Of a stretch of 64,000 bases of DNA, positions 37,001 to 47,338 are shown one piece after another. The DNA is from Mytilus californianus. Its lineage: Eukaryota > Mollusca > Bivalvia > Mytilida > Mytilidae. Position 1 is the stretch's first letter. The number at the start of each line of letters is the position of its first letter. The translations under genes and the position numbers were made by a program. The stretch is from assembly GCF_021869535.1 (NCBI RefSeq), contig NW_026262668.1:14058348-14122347 (forward strand), read 5' to 3'. The notes beneath the pieces are model-generated. The model did not search any database and had not been told where the DNA came from. It saw only the letters and a program-made list of their open reading frames with translations.

Positions 37001-39300
37001 TTTTGAAACCCATGCATGATTCTTTAAGGTTTGAATCGATACCCACAGTTTAAACAATGTTTCATTTCCTTATAGTCGAGGTAGAGAAATGCAAATTTGA
37101 ATCCGGCCATGAGAATATTGTAGGCAGAAATGCGTCAACGTGCTGTTAATAGGCAGTTTCACGACAGAAACTCTTCTTAACAGTCCTTACAACTAGTAAT
37201 TTTTGGGGACCTTTATAGCTTACTGTTCGGTGTGAGCCAAGGCTCCGTGTTGAAGACCGTACTTTGACCTATAATGGTTTACTTTTATAAATTTTGACTT
37301 GGATGGAGAGTTGTGTCATTGGCACTCATACCACATCTTCCTATATCTACTTACAACAACGGTATAGGCAGACGGGATTTGTTAATGACCACACATTAAC
37401 AGATCAACCTGCATTGACTATGCCACCCCAATAATATTTCAATACATAACGCCATCCGCGGGACAGATTTACGACAGCAACGTCAACTGCTAACCATATC
37501 TTTGGATGTCATGGCAGACAGGTTCACGCTATTCATCTTCCCCATATACTGAATAGCCATATAGTCTACTGCAGAAAACATTTTAAGGCCTACAGTTTAA
37601 ACGGCATAATTAAAAAATTAACCCAAACTGTAATGAGCAAGGCGGAGGTCAAATCAGAAAGGACAAAACAGAACTCATATATGTATAAACTTTCATTCCA
37701 ATCAAGCAAGGAAAACTTTAGCTACCACTTCAAAACCGTTTTTTCTAAATTTTTATATTTTTAGTAACAGTGACCTTTACCATTAACCTATTGACCCCAA
37801 ATGCAATAGGCTACTTCCCCTCCCTTATAATTTCTATTTGTACAAGTTTTCTTCCAATCAAGCAATGGACATTCAGGTTACCATCCGGAAACAATTTTTC
37901 TATGAACATTTTTTTAACAATGTTTTTAAACTTTTTTACGTATTATCTGTCTATTTGTATAATGTATTTAACGTATTTAACATTGGCCACAATATATCTT
38001 TGTTACCTAGCAATGTGTAGTTTACTTTTCAGTATACGGAAAAGGGCAGTAAACTGCACTTTGTTATAAAACAAAGAAATATTGATGCCAACGATAAATA
38101 CGTTTATAATGTAATATAGACAAAACATTGATTAAATCTGCTAACCGAGTTCCTCGCTTTACCGAGCCTTTAATTATTAAACGTTAACTGAAGAGAGTGG
38201 AATATCTTATCGCACGAGATTTTTGTAGACGATATTTAGGCAGTCTTTCTTTTTTCAATGATTTTCCAAAAGCTCGTGTTCTGTCTTTGATATATCATAA
38301 GGTATAACCGCCTTTTTACGTGACAGAATCAAAGCAAGTTCGATATACAAGATATGAGAATAATTAACTCTACGTTGAAAGTTTAAATCAAATAAGAATT
38401 TTAAGGTAGGTTCTCCGTACTATTCTTATAGGTGACAGACCACCAAACCACCCGATCCGATTAAGCCCTACGCTAGAAAGTTGAAACATGTATAAAGTAA
38501 AATAATTATACCGAACTCTAAGGAAAATTCAAAAAAGAAAGTTCCTTATCAAATGGAAAAATCAAAAACCCAAACACATCAAACGAATGGAAAACAACTA
38601 TCATATTCCTGACTTGGTACATGCATTTCCTCATGTAGAAAATGGTGGATTAAACCTGGTTTTCTAGCTAGCTAAACCTCTCACTTGTGTGACAGTCACA
38701 TACAATAGTTCAGAATATACATGATTTTCATGAAGTTAAACATAAGGCAAAATATTTAGAGAGCTGTGAAAATGGAAAAATTTGGTTGAATGTATAAAGA
38801 TCTTGAATTGGTGGTCAGATTGTTATCAATCTAAAGAAAACGATTTCAATTACTATACGTAAAATACTGAACAAAAACAGGAAAACAGTCAATTTTGATT
38901 TTTTCAAATAAAAAATAAGCTTCAAATTAAATGGATAAATAATAAATGAATACATGAATGTGTAAAGACATAAATTATTAGTTTATCTTTACTTACACAG
39001 TTTTATTCTCAGGACTACCCATCCATTTTCTGTATTTGTCGGATCATAACAATGATCATTATCCACGAGGTAACATTCTCTAACAGACTCAAGAAAACTA
39101 GCGGCACAGCAATTTCCGTTTGACAGACATATTAGTGCACAAGATGAAAAGTTCTTTAAAACAATTTTGTTTGATGATAGAGATGAAAACTTGGTATTTT
39201 CCACTACCTCGTAAGTTTGCTTTTGTAATTCGCATGCATTGAAAAATATTTGAAAGTTTACTACTTGATAAATTAACCAAGCTGGAATCGATTTTTTCAT
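27801..39300 (-). CDS. Secreted PAN-like / C-type lectin domain protein, four exons
   Basis: Exons 39300-38997, 36759-36713, 33291-33210 and 28027-27801 join in phase to 219 codons plus stop. The first exon gives a signal peptide (MKKSIPAWLIYQVVNFQIFF) and a PAN/apple-like module (SCALICLSNGNCCAASF… RECYLVDN). The other three encode a C-type lectin domain: TWIDAQGFCESWGGGLATVS, EYMLDLTDR, QPVWIGGTDG, GHWTWYN, NQPNNYNNQDCLAYY, FWADEDCNMEYQFICEK. The WIGG core and the Cys pattern of the long loop are intact. QPN stands where EPN or QPD sets sugar preference, so the ligand is open. The usual N-terminal CxxGW…CY pair of long-form domains is missing or lies in a small exon I did not find. A minus-strand AATAAA near 27545 could end the transcript. 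Confidence 0.85.
28195..28335. repeat. Short array of the 40-bp minisatellite
   Basis: Three to four units of the GTAAAACACAACAGCCGCTC type. It is the same family as the larger array at 30635-31380, 2.3 kb away in the same intron of the lectin gene. Confidence 0.8.
28726..29233. repeat. Fold-back element enclosing a hairpin array
   Basis: The left arm 28726-28803 (AGATAATGCATATTTTAAGG… TAACACACCTCGGGGTGTCA) is the reverse complement of the right arm 29152-29230. Between them lie seven direct copies of a 49-bp unit. The whole resembles a MITE whose inner end has been amplified. No clear target duplication is visible. Confidence 0.85.
28761..29150 (+). repeat. 49-bp tandem array with a palindrome per unit
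   Basis: Units start AACACACCTCGGGGTGTCAG at 28761, 28810, 28859, 28908, 28957, 29006 and 29055, with a degenerate eighth at 29104. Each unit carries the palindrome ACACCTCGGGGTGT. In the eighth the loop is inverted (ACACCGAGGGGTGT). Confidence 0.92.
29240..30620. other. Intron sequence, no feature supported except a small hairpin
   Basis: AT-rich. An AATGACCTTATATAGGTCATT palindrome is at about 30246-30266. Nothing else is recognised. Confidence 0.4.
30635..31380. repeat. 40-bp minisatellite, about 18 copies
   Basis: The unit is GTCTTAGAAGTATCRATGTA followed by a CACAACAGAGTCGCTCT half. The last five copies (from about 31160) are nearly identical, while the earlier ones are more diverged. 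ORFs across it come from the 120-bp (3x40) frame return. Confidence 0.93.
31390..33200. other. Lectin-gene intron, no gene seen
   Basis: AT-rich, with a (TC)n-(T)n microsatellite at 32758-32801 and no recognisable domain in the short ORFs. Confidence 0.45.
32758..32801. repeat. (CT)n plus poly-T microsatellite
   Basis: CCCTCTCTCTCTCTCTCTCT followed by about 18 T. On the minus strand this reads as the 3' tail or polypyrimidine of a transposed sequence, but no element is recognised next to it. Confidence 0.9.
33210..33291 (-). CDS. Lectin gene, exon 3
   Basis: An 82-nt exon between AATTTGACAG and C|GTAAGT encodes GFCESWGGGLATVSSPSENE and YMLDLTD. It holds the first domain cysteine and the second helix. 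It has no methionine-led ORF of its own and is found from splice sites and motif. Confidence 0.88.
33620..34570. repeat. Minisatellite built from ~23- and 46-bp units (CTAAACACATGGTAA)
   Basis: Many copies of CACATGGTAARGAATAACAT alternating with a TGGYAATTGACAACCTAAAC half. The best part (33890-34270) has a 46-bp higher period, at times expanded by an ATGGTG insertion. It sits in a lectin-gene intron. Confidence 0.88.
34725..34830. repeat. Probable dispersed repeat (AAAGTGCAACTGTTCACG)
   Basis: The segment starting AGGTAGCACAATTAGCAGTC has the look of an interspersed element end. I recall similar starts in mussel sequence but cannot verify this here. Confidence 0.3.
35242..35522. mobile_element. 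Harbinger-like MITE, 281 bp
   Basis: TTA is duplicated on both sides (35239-35241 and 35523-35525). The TIRs begin GGGAGCTACCATTTGATTTT and run about 42 bp (through the CTAGGATGAAA block). The TWA target and G-run termini fit PIF/Harbinger. The interior is an array of about six ATCCTGCCTTTTTTTTT units of ~27-32 bp, all in one orientation. Confidence 0.85.
35665..35815. repeat. Dispersed repeat (GGCGGATTCAGGGGGCGTAC type)
   Basis: It is bounded by GGCGGATTCAGGGGGCGTAC and the inverted end GATCCGCCCCT. It belongs to the same loose family as 2505, 25475 and 54190. Confidence 0.5.
36190..36290 (-). repeat. Dispersed mussel repeat, truncated
   Basis: It ends GGCAATCATACCGTATCTCT after GGTGGAAAGTTATCTCATTG. 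Confidence 0.65.
36713..36759 (-). CDS. Lectin gene, exon 2
   Basis: A 47-nt exon between TGATTTCAG and CAG|GTAAGT encodes TKQYFAIHKTWIDAQ, the first helix of a C-type lectin domain (…YF…KTW.DAQ…). The phases match exons 1 and 3. Confidence 0.82.
37192..37351 (-). repeat. Dispersed mussel repeat, near-identical to 6238-6402
   Basis: ACTAGTAATTTTTGGGGACC through GGCACTCATACCACATCTTC and the flank CTATATCTA match the copy upstream of the ACE-like gene at nearly every base. It is in the first intron of the lectin gene. Confidence 0.85.
38400..38710 (+). repeat. Dispersed repeat related to the Penelope 3' flank
   Basis: CCTTATCAAATGGAAAAATC, ACACATCAAACGAATGGAAA, CATATTCCTGACTTGGTACA and GCTAGCTAAACCTCTCACTT follow the same order as at 48440-48575 and 19370-19560. 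Confidence 0.65.
38997..39300 (-). CDS. Lectin gene, exon 1 (signal peptide and PAN-like module)
   Basis: I prefer the Met at 39300 (MKKSIPAWLIYQVV) because a basic start and hydrophobic core follow it at once. An in-frame Met at 39330 would add ten residues with three arginines. The donor is TGT|GTAAGT at 38996. The PAN-like part has six Cys in the LICLSNGNCCAASF and ECYLVDNDHCY blocks. Confidence 0.8.
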
Positions 39301-39785
39301 TGTCCGATGCCGCCTTGAGAAATTAAGCATTATAGCAATACATAGATAGGCGTATAAATTGAAACAAGTACTAGATATATTGACTTAAATTGTGAAATGT
39401 ATCGTACAATTATAAATTCTGCCAATCAAAAACCATTATATAAACATATGACACTAATTTCAGAGCACAAGCTTAAGACACGTATACCTCATCTTTACCA
39501 CTATTCGTTAAACAATTGATATTGTTCCTAAGTAATAAATGAAGTAAAAACAAATATTGTTGTTTTTTTCTTCAAAAAGGCTAATTAATATTGTAAAACG
39601 ATGTTGCATCAGTACACATGCAGTTCAGGATTTGTTTTATTTCTGTAACACTATTATTGGTTGGGTCTTCTAAACAGTAGAGTATTTTGAAAGCTTAAAT
39701 AAAGTTTATCCATACAAATTGATTCATCGTGTACAAACATCCAAATAAGCACCTTCTTTATTGACAATTTGGTCTTAGAGGCATT

Positions 39786-39975
39786 GTTGAATGAATCTTT
39801 ATTGCATTAGTGACAACATTGCTGAAGCAAAATAACAAGGTATATACATATAAGACAAAAAATGACAGAATACAGAGAACAATAAAATTATGCAGAAATA
39901 ACACATAAAAATATTATCTGATAATCAGCGATTCAAATTTCCATGCCGCCTTTAAAAAGTAACATAGTTTCTTTG
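39786..39975 (-). repeat. LINE 3' end
   Basis: The reverse complement matches 52085-52290: AAAGGCGGCATGRAAATT, CTGCATAATTT…ATTGTT, TCTGTATTCTGTCAT and a terminal AATGCAATAAAGATTAATTC-like tail with AATAAA. Two copies with a common end show where this LINE family terminates. Confidence 0.7.
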
Positions 39976-40059
39976 TAAAGCTTTTTGACCCAGCTTGTAA
40001 AAAAACATAACTTTCGTGAATTTGAACAGTTATTTCCTTGACAGAAAGTTACATCTAAG

Positions 40060-40260
40060 TGTTCTATATACGCGGTTACTGACAGCTAGTTAAAAGTCGA
40101 TAACAACTAATAAAAAAAATCATGTATCTAAGACTAAAACAACCATCAGTACACATCCAACATCCAATGGATTTAGGATAAAGACGCCATTAACAGTCTG
40201 AGAAAAACATTACCTTGTGCAATGCCAAAATATAGGTATCGACAGATTGTAGAACTGTGT
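40060..40260 (+). repeat. Dispersed repeat shared with 45830-45990
   Basis: CATCAGTACACATCCAAC, an AATGGATTTAG block and an ACGCC…TTAACAGTCTGAGAAAA segment recur in order at 45900-45965 (CAATCAGTATACATCCAACG, GGATTTAGTGT, AACGGCCTAGGAAAA). Confidence 0.5.
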
Positions 40261-40380
40261 ATGTACATATGTGTATAACAAAAATATATAGTATTGTTTT
40301 ACTTTACTGATAACAAAATCATTATTTATACCAACAAAAACAATATTCAAAGATCTAATTACAGTGTTGAATTATGAATC

Positions 40381-40602
40381 TTATAGAATAAGTTTATTTA
40401 AAGGAGTGATACGTTGACCAGGACCGTATCTAAATTTCCGTGCTCGGTAAACATCACCGTAAAAAATGTGCTGTTCCGTTTGAAAGAAGTTTTCTACCGG
40501 TACAGCATAACTCCCAAACCAAATCTTTGTATCTATGGAAGAATTAATACGTAATTTGTTATGTATGATGGCATCAACATCATATTGCAAATAATTCTCC
40601 AT
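40381..40602 (-). pseudogene. Unrecognised 73-codon ORF, perhaps LINE-derived
   Basis: The product starts MENYLQYDVDAIIHNKLRIN and goes on with IWFGSYAVPVENFFQ. It lies between a LINE 3' end (39786-39975) and a LINE C-terminal ORF (41040-41720) on the same strand. The LINE fragment at 51640-52290 reads DNYLQYDFNTYILTKL at the equivalent place. That shared NYLQYD is the only hint of origin. The second half has no counterpart, so the assignment is weak. Confidence 0.3.
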
Positions 40603-41039
40603 ACAATAATCTTATTTAAAACATTTTTTCACAAGCATTTGTATTCGAATACCAGTTTTGATAATATTAATGATCGTTGGTACGAGATTTAATAAATTCT
40701 AACGATGCATTTATGTTATCTGGGTAAAACAATTTATGATAAACCTACTTTTGCATTTTCTATTAAAAAAAAACTAATATACATACTGTGAAACATAGTA
40801 AAATGTCATTAATGTTAATTATCAGAATGTTGTTACATAGAAAAAGTAAGAATTCAAATAAATACGAGTGTAAAAAAAAAATAATAGAGAAATAAACTGA
40901 ATATTAAAAAAGGTTGTATAAACATATTTAAAATGTAATGTGGTTTTCTCAAAGTAGCATCTAATTTAACACAAAACACAATAAAAAAAATTATAAAAAA
41001 CAACACATACATACATACACCTTACAAATTACAAATGTA

Positions 41040-41720
41040 ATTTTGACTTTTACGGAAGTATACAATCATGAGTGCAAATTGCTTTTCAATTCTCGATGTC
41101 TTCTTATCATATTATACAACATGTTAGATAACTCGTATTGAAATTCAGCATTCTGTATTTAAAATACAAATTGGTCAAAATCTGACTTTGTGAAAAAAGA
41201 ATTATCCATGACCAAAGCTCTGTAATACAGATTAAACCTCAAGTCACTGCAGATGTCAAAATTAACCAAAAAATCATGTACCAAAGTTTGGTAAACCACA
41301 ACTGTTCATTAATAATTCGTATTTTACTTTTAAACACTTCCAAAGGTTTTTTTTGCTAGTTAGCTGCATTAAGTATTCTACAGGCATATTGCGAAATAAT
41401 TTAACCACATTAAAATTCCAGGATCTACGCGTTCGTTTCGACCATAGATGGATCTTATGTAAAATGCGAAAATTATCTGTATTTTCAAGTTTATAGTAAA
41501 ATCTTAATACGTCTTTGCTAAGAAAGACATGACAGCTATCCAAAAAACCTTGTACTGCAGTATTGCTTGTAAATAAATTCACTCCGAGGAATATTCTACT
41601 AGCCCTGTTTTGAAAGTTATTAATAAGTCTATGTTCCGTTAGTCCCAATATCTGCGCGCCATATAACAATATTGGTTGAAACAAACTTTCATACAGTTTT
41701 GTGAACAGTTGATTCGGCAT
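41040..41720 (-). pseudogene. LINE reverse transcriptase, C-terminal fragment
   Basis: 41720-41274 encodes FTKLYESLFQPILLYGAQIL, then HRLINNFQNRASRIFLGV. This is the LYG… segment after the RT palm in non-LTR elements. A frameshift near 41280 leads to a further open part on the same strand (CSDLRFNLYYRALVMDNSFF… YNMIRRHRELKS). The catalytic part is missing, so the copy is 5'-truncated, as is common for LINEs. Confidence 0.7.
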
Positions 41721-41759
41721 ACCACCTAAAGCATAAAATTTCAGTCAAACAAAGCCCGA

Positions 41760-44150
41760 CTGGCAGATCTAGATAGTTCTTTATGAGTATTACGGTAAGA
41801 AGAGACATTAATCAAAAATAGCTAATTTTTACCAACGGTTAAACCTTAAATAAGTACTATTCAATCGATCCCAAGAATAAACCAGGCTTTGTTTTTTTGT
41901 TGTTATGTCCTGAATTTGTTGCTATTGTTAATGGATAATGTGTTGAGTTTTGCTAAACTAGTAATGATTTGAAGACTGAACACTAACTGTAAAGAGAAGG
42001 CTGTAAGTAAGTTGGTATGGGTTACATTTTGTAATTTCTCTGTATAAATATAGGTTCAGACGAGTAAAGTTACTTATTTATGAAGATCATTGAAGAATTG
42101 GTGAATGCCAATCGCCTGTTTAAAAAATCTTTCAGAAAAAAATCATTTACAGGTTGAACATTTTTATAAGCGATGCTTTGTGGTATTTTTTTCTATCTCA
42201 ATTAGAAATCTTGTTTAATGACATATGTCTTTAAACCCATGAGTGCATATTCATATTGTCTTTAGAAATTGGTTTTTGATAAAAAAAATAAAAAAAAAAG
42301 AATTATGTATTAAATTCTTTGGACGGTATTTAAATTAATGCAAGGAATTTAATTGCAAAGATATGTTGAAAAATCCAAAGTGTGTTTACTGTTGTAAAAG
42401 TGTCAATATTTTTAAATCGTCTGATACATTCTGAAATGTCAGAAATGAAAATTCTCTTGCTTGTGTACATTTAGACACCAATATCTAAATCATGTAAATC
42501 AATCATAGCGTGAAGTGACAAGCAATCGTTGGTTTGAGTGAATATATTCATTTATTCTTTTATTTACCGTTGTTTGATTGTTTGGCTGTGTACTTTAATT
42601 TTTGCATCTGAGAAAATTAGAAATGCAATTATCATAGTAATAGAGATTATATATATACCAAGGTAAAAAGAGAAAGGACATACATTAATGCGACAGTAGT
42701 TTTCTAATGTTCAAATCTCGTAAATCGATTAGGAAGAGACAAATCAAGATAACAGACAAAAACTGAATGAGTACATGAACCCCAAACGAGATGAGATCTT
42801 GTGCGTCGACATGGTATACTAAGTCCTTGAAGCAATTATGAGTTAACAGTAAGTAATGAGCAACACGAGCCCCCTGAAAAAAATGATGGTGAACTCAGTG
42901 GCTCTCGGACGGTAGGTAAGCAATAACTGCTCCACTAGTTGCACACGAGACACACTGATTTAGTTAGCCCTCTCGTTATTTAATATTTCATGCAATGACC
43001 TTCGTTTATGTATATATTTGAATATGTATCAAATTGCGGTTTTTCTTCACTGAACTCACCAGGCATATATGGTATAAACATATAATAGAAACTATTAATA
43101 TTTAATTCCAAAACAGCACCTTTGAAACGTCTTCTGAAAGTGTAACTTCTTATGGCAATTACTTTTCATGCACATGACATATTTTCTTCTCTAATGTTAA
43201 CAAACTCATCAGTCTTACGAAACTAGAGAAAATGAATAGTTTCAATTTCTTCCAAGATGAATAAATATAAAAAAAAAATAACCAATTGCGACGAAACTGC
43301 ACAATATCAACTATTTATGATGATGACAAAAATATTTAGTTGGCTACCTTTTAATATTTGAAATATAAAAATTTAAAACGAAATCTTGCATATTTCTTTA
43401 AAACAAATTTGTTATTAAGAAAAAGGATACAAATATAAAAAGATAGAAAGACAGAAAAAGGGGTCAGCCCACAAAACAGATCAAATACTATCTAAATGAT
43501 TATGGAATGCTGTTGGAAAATCAATGAAGTGTTGTGGAATTTTTTAAACAATGTACATTAAGTTTAAGTCATTAAATCTTGTATTGCTAGACGACTTAGT
43601 TTTTAATGATATTTCTTATGTTTACACTATGGAAGAACTAATAACGTGTTAAATATCATCTCATTTAGATTTAAACAAACAATGTTTTATATTCTTTACA
43701 TAAGGTTCACCTGGTGCATTTGAGATGATGACACTGTTTCTGTTTTATTAAAATATATTCTTCTTTCTAGAATCAGAGAAAATATAAAACAATTTTTTAT
43801 TACTTTCATGTAAATTGATTACATTCCATCTGTATCTATTCTCGGTCTCTGATGCGACCTCGGATAGATAAGGGATGTGATGTAATCTTAACATACAGAT
43901 ATAAGCGAAACGACACGATTTTTTAATATCCTTCAACAGATGAGCTCTCTTTAATGTGACCGTGATGCCAATTACATTAAATGATTGCTAACTTTTTTGA
44001 CGAGAACAACTAAACCCTCCTCTTACATTTCTAATGTAAACTTTTAACTGAAGGAGTTAAAGCATAATAAGATGGTATTGAAACGCTGCCTCCCTGGTGC
44101 TAGAGTCGGCCACCAGAGAACACAGTGTTAGTAGGTCGAAAATACAATAC
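41760..44150. other. AT-rich non-coding stretch
   Basis: A dispersed-repeat-like piece lies at about 42755-42960 (TACATGAACCCCAAACGAGA… TCGGACGGTAGGTAAGCAA). No gene is supported. Confidence 0.4.
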
Positions 44151-44159
44151 ACGATTTTT

Positions 44160-45280
44160 TTATAACTATTTCAAATCAACTTGGATTTTCATCAAACTAT
44201 ACAGCTATCTCAATTATATATTGATCTTATAGAAATTAGAATGCCAGGTTGTTTGGTACTTTGGTTTATTGCTGTCAAATTTAGGATTTAATTGATAGGT
44301 AAAACAAAGGTAGAATTTTCAGTCGACTGAATTCAGATAGTCAACTTTATATTCGTTTATTACTTTTTCAAATTAACTTGGATTTTCATAAAACTATACA
44401 CCTATCTCAGTTGTATATTGATCTTACTGAACTCTAGGTTGTTATGTTGTTTGGCATATTGCTGTCATATTTAAGGATTTAATTAATCAAGGTAAAAAAA
44501 GCTAGAATTTTCAGTTTGGACTAAATTCAGGTAGTTATCTTTAAATATTTTTATAACTATTTCAAAGCAACTTTTTTCATCAAAATCTACAGCTATCTCC
44601 ATTATATATTTATCTTACAAAATACCAGGTTATTTGTTAATTTGGTTTATTGCTGTCAAATTAAAATATTTCAGCCTTTTTTACCTGTTACCTCAGTCCT
44701 TAAATTTGACAGCAATACACCAACATACAAAACAACTTGGCATTTTGTAAGATAAATATTAATATATATAATAAAGATAGCTGAAAAGTTTGATTAAATC
44801 CAAGCTGATTTGAAAAAGTTATAAAATTTTAAAAATGCCACCTTTGTTTTGTTAAAACAAGAATTTAATATAATCATGATAATAGAACTTTCATAGGAAT
44901 CCTTGATAACCTTTTAAAATAATTTTTGACTAAATTCAGATAGTCGTCTTTAATTATTTCTATAACTTTTTCAAATCAACTTGGATTTTCATAAAACTAT
45001 ACAGCTATCTCAATTATACATTGATCTGACTGAATCCCAGGTCGTTATGTAGTTTGGTGTATTGCTGTCAAATTTAATTAATAGGTAAAAAAAAGCTAGA
45101 ATTTTCAGTTGGACTGAATTCAGCTAGTCAACTTTAAATTTGTTTTATTATTTTTTCAAATTAACTTGAAACTGAAAATTCTTGCTTTTTTTACCTATTA
45201 ATTTACTTCTTTAATTTCCCAGCAATGAACCAACTACCAAATAACCTGGAATTTTGTAAGATCAATATTTAATTTAGTTA
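44160..45280. repeat. ~200-bp satellite with copies in both orientations
   Basis: Landmarks of the forward unit are TTTTTCAAATYAACTTGGAT, ACTATACAGCTATCTCAATT, TTTGGTTTATTGCTGTCAAA and GAATTTTCAGT…GACT. Forward copies start near 44165, 44365, 44560 and 44950. Inverted copies lie at about 44690-44830 and 45170-45280 (GACAGCAATACACCAACATA, TTGTAAGATAAATATTAA). Confidence 0.8.
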
Positions 45281-45294
45281 GATGGGCTTATTCA

Positions 45295-45590
45295 GACCAG
45301 TCAAGACTTAATTTGAAGGTCAAGAATAGTTGAGAGAGGTCCAGACTGCTCGAGACTGAGTCGAGACTGGTTGAGACTGAGTCAAGACTGGTCGAGACAG
45401 GTCGAGACAGGGTAAGACTGGTCGAGACAGTTCGAGACTGGTCGAGTCTTGGTCGAGACCATTTCAGACTACACCAAGATCATCAAGTACTGAATCAGAC
45501 TTATTAAGTAAAGTCGAGACCAAAGTCGAGTACAGTTAAGTACAGTTAAGTACTGTCGAGACAATGTCGAGTCTAGTCGAGTAAAATCTG
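45295..45590. repeat. ~10-bp minisatellite GGTCGAGACT
   Basis: About 25 imperfect copies of GGTCGAGACT / AGTCGAGAC. It starts at the end of the mixed-orientation satellite and becomes more degenerate to the right (GTCGAGTACAGTTAAGTACA). Confidence 0.88.
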
Positions 45591-45799
45591 TGCTCGACTT
45601 TACTGGTGGAGCACAAAAACTGGTCTTTTCAGACTCTGAGCATTTTGTTGTGAGGGTTAAGTATGTTTGTTTTTGTGCTCAACCTGCCTTAAGCATGGGA
45701 CAGTGTTATAACCACAACATTAGAAAAAACATAAAATCAGTTGGAAAGGTCTTAACTAATCACATTCGCACGAAGCACAATACAAAAAATCTAACATAA
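45590..45799 (+). CDS. 69-codon ORF, unrecognised, doubtful
   Basis: It begins inside the GTCGAG repeat and encodes FTGGAQKLVFSDSEHFVVRV, a Cys-containing middle (KYVCFCAQPALSMGQCYN) and a basic end. No family is recognised and there is no splice evidence. The base composition is less AT-driven than most random ORFs here, so it may derive from an old coding sequence. Confidence 0.15.
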   Translation: MLDFTGGAQKLVFSDSEHFVVRVKYVCFCAQPALSMGQCYNHNIRKNIKSVGKVLTNHIRTKHNTKNLT

Positions 45800-45829
45800 A
45801 GACAAAAGACACAGATATTAAGAGTAATC

Positions 45830-46090
45830 GCAGATACTGAATGGTAGTGCAAAACCAATAACAGCTAATAGATGAAAAATATTCTCCAAGACTTAAGCAT
45901 CAATCAGTATACATCCAACGGATTTAGTGTGAAAGTATCATAAACGGCCTAGGAAAAGCATGGCACCTGTTTTGCACCACCACACGTAATATTATTCCTA
46001 AGTTACACCCAGTAGTCTAAGCCATGAGCATGTCAAAATCTATAGAAATCGTTTTATATGCGTTTTTATGTGAAAATCCACCCGTAATAA
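45830..46090 (+). repeat. Dispersed repeat shared with 40060-40260
   Basis: The same ordered blocks as at 40060 are present, in the same orientation, followed by a tail not shared with that copy. Confidence 0.45.
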
Positions 46091-46261
46091 GATGATCACT
46101 CTATAACTAAGATGAGTGTTGCTAAGTCTTTTGTTTTATATTTTCTGTCTTTTGGTCGATTTTTGTCATGGCGTTGTCAGTTTGTCTTCGACATATTGGT
46201 TTGATATACCTTTTGAATGTTCCGCCTCGAATCAAGCTCAAATGATATCGATATGAACATG

Positions 46262-46320
46262 GTCCAATACAAAATAAGAAGATGTGATATGATTGCCAAT
46301 AATACAATAATACACTACCT
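46262..46320 (+). repeat. Dispersed mussel repeat, truncated
   Basis: AAGAAGATGTGATATGATTG followed by CCAATAATACAATAATACAC. Confidence 0.65.
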
Positions 46321-46329
46321 TAAAGCCTT

Positions 46330-47330
46330 CAGCACTTTTGTTACAGCTATTCAAATGTTAGTGTATGTATATCATTCCCTGAGTACTTAATGCTAAAGTT
46401 GTAAATTATATACTGCTATTTATTTACACGAGATTACATATTCGAATTTTCGATTATTGTCAATCATTTAGTATATCTTAGCATTTGTCATTTTTTCTAA
46501 TTCAAATTATCGGAAAACTGTAAGTAGGTATCTCTAAGACAAAAAAGTGCGTACATGTTTCATCTTATTTCCTTCAAACTGATGATTTAATATGAATACA
46601 TTTTGTCGAATAGCGGTTAAGAACAGTATTTGACGAAATTGTTAAGTTTTAAAAAAAAATGAAAAATTAAGTCATCGGCAAACAGGAAGAAGGTACCTTA
46701 GAGATCCGGGAGTTTTTCACACTTTACACTTCATCAATATAAGCTGCTGACTAAATATCAAGTCATTTTTATCAGTTGTACCTCAGAAAAGTGTGACGGA
46801 AATATTTTTGTGGCAAAAGGACGGACGAACAGACATGCAAGGTGAATGTAAAGTATCCTCCACTCCTCGATTGAGGGTTTATTACTCACCAGTAACGTCT
46901 AAAAATACCTTTGCAACAGTCAATTGAACCAAACAACTAAACGGCTTAATTAATCACAAGGACAAATGTTAAGAGTGGGCGTTCAGTACACTGACGATAG
47001 TTTCCGTTTAAGTACCGTTTAGTTAAGCTATGGTAGAAAATTGAGAGTGAAGAGGATGACAGGGTAATGTAATCGACTGAGGCTTTTTTCTGTAACAAAA
47101 ACAACGTTCTGGTCCTATTTGGTTTGATCAGATCTTTCAGCTTTTTCGATTTTCAAAAATGTTAACACGGACATCTCTAAGAACAGAGACTGTACCAATT
47201 TTATTACTTCAGATGCACATGTCGATAATGAATGTCTATTCAGCGATGCTCAAAGTATTTTGTAAGTCTTAAACCTGATATACACGTCAAAGAGCAAATA
47301 TAACAAAAAAAGAGAAGAAAATGCAAAGCC
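46330..47330. other. Non-coding stretch
   Basis: A dispersed-element-like end lies at 46790-46875 (AGGACGGACGAACAGACATG). No gene is supported. Confidence 0.4.
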
Positions 47331-47338
47331 AAATAATT

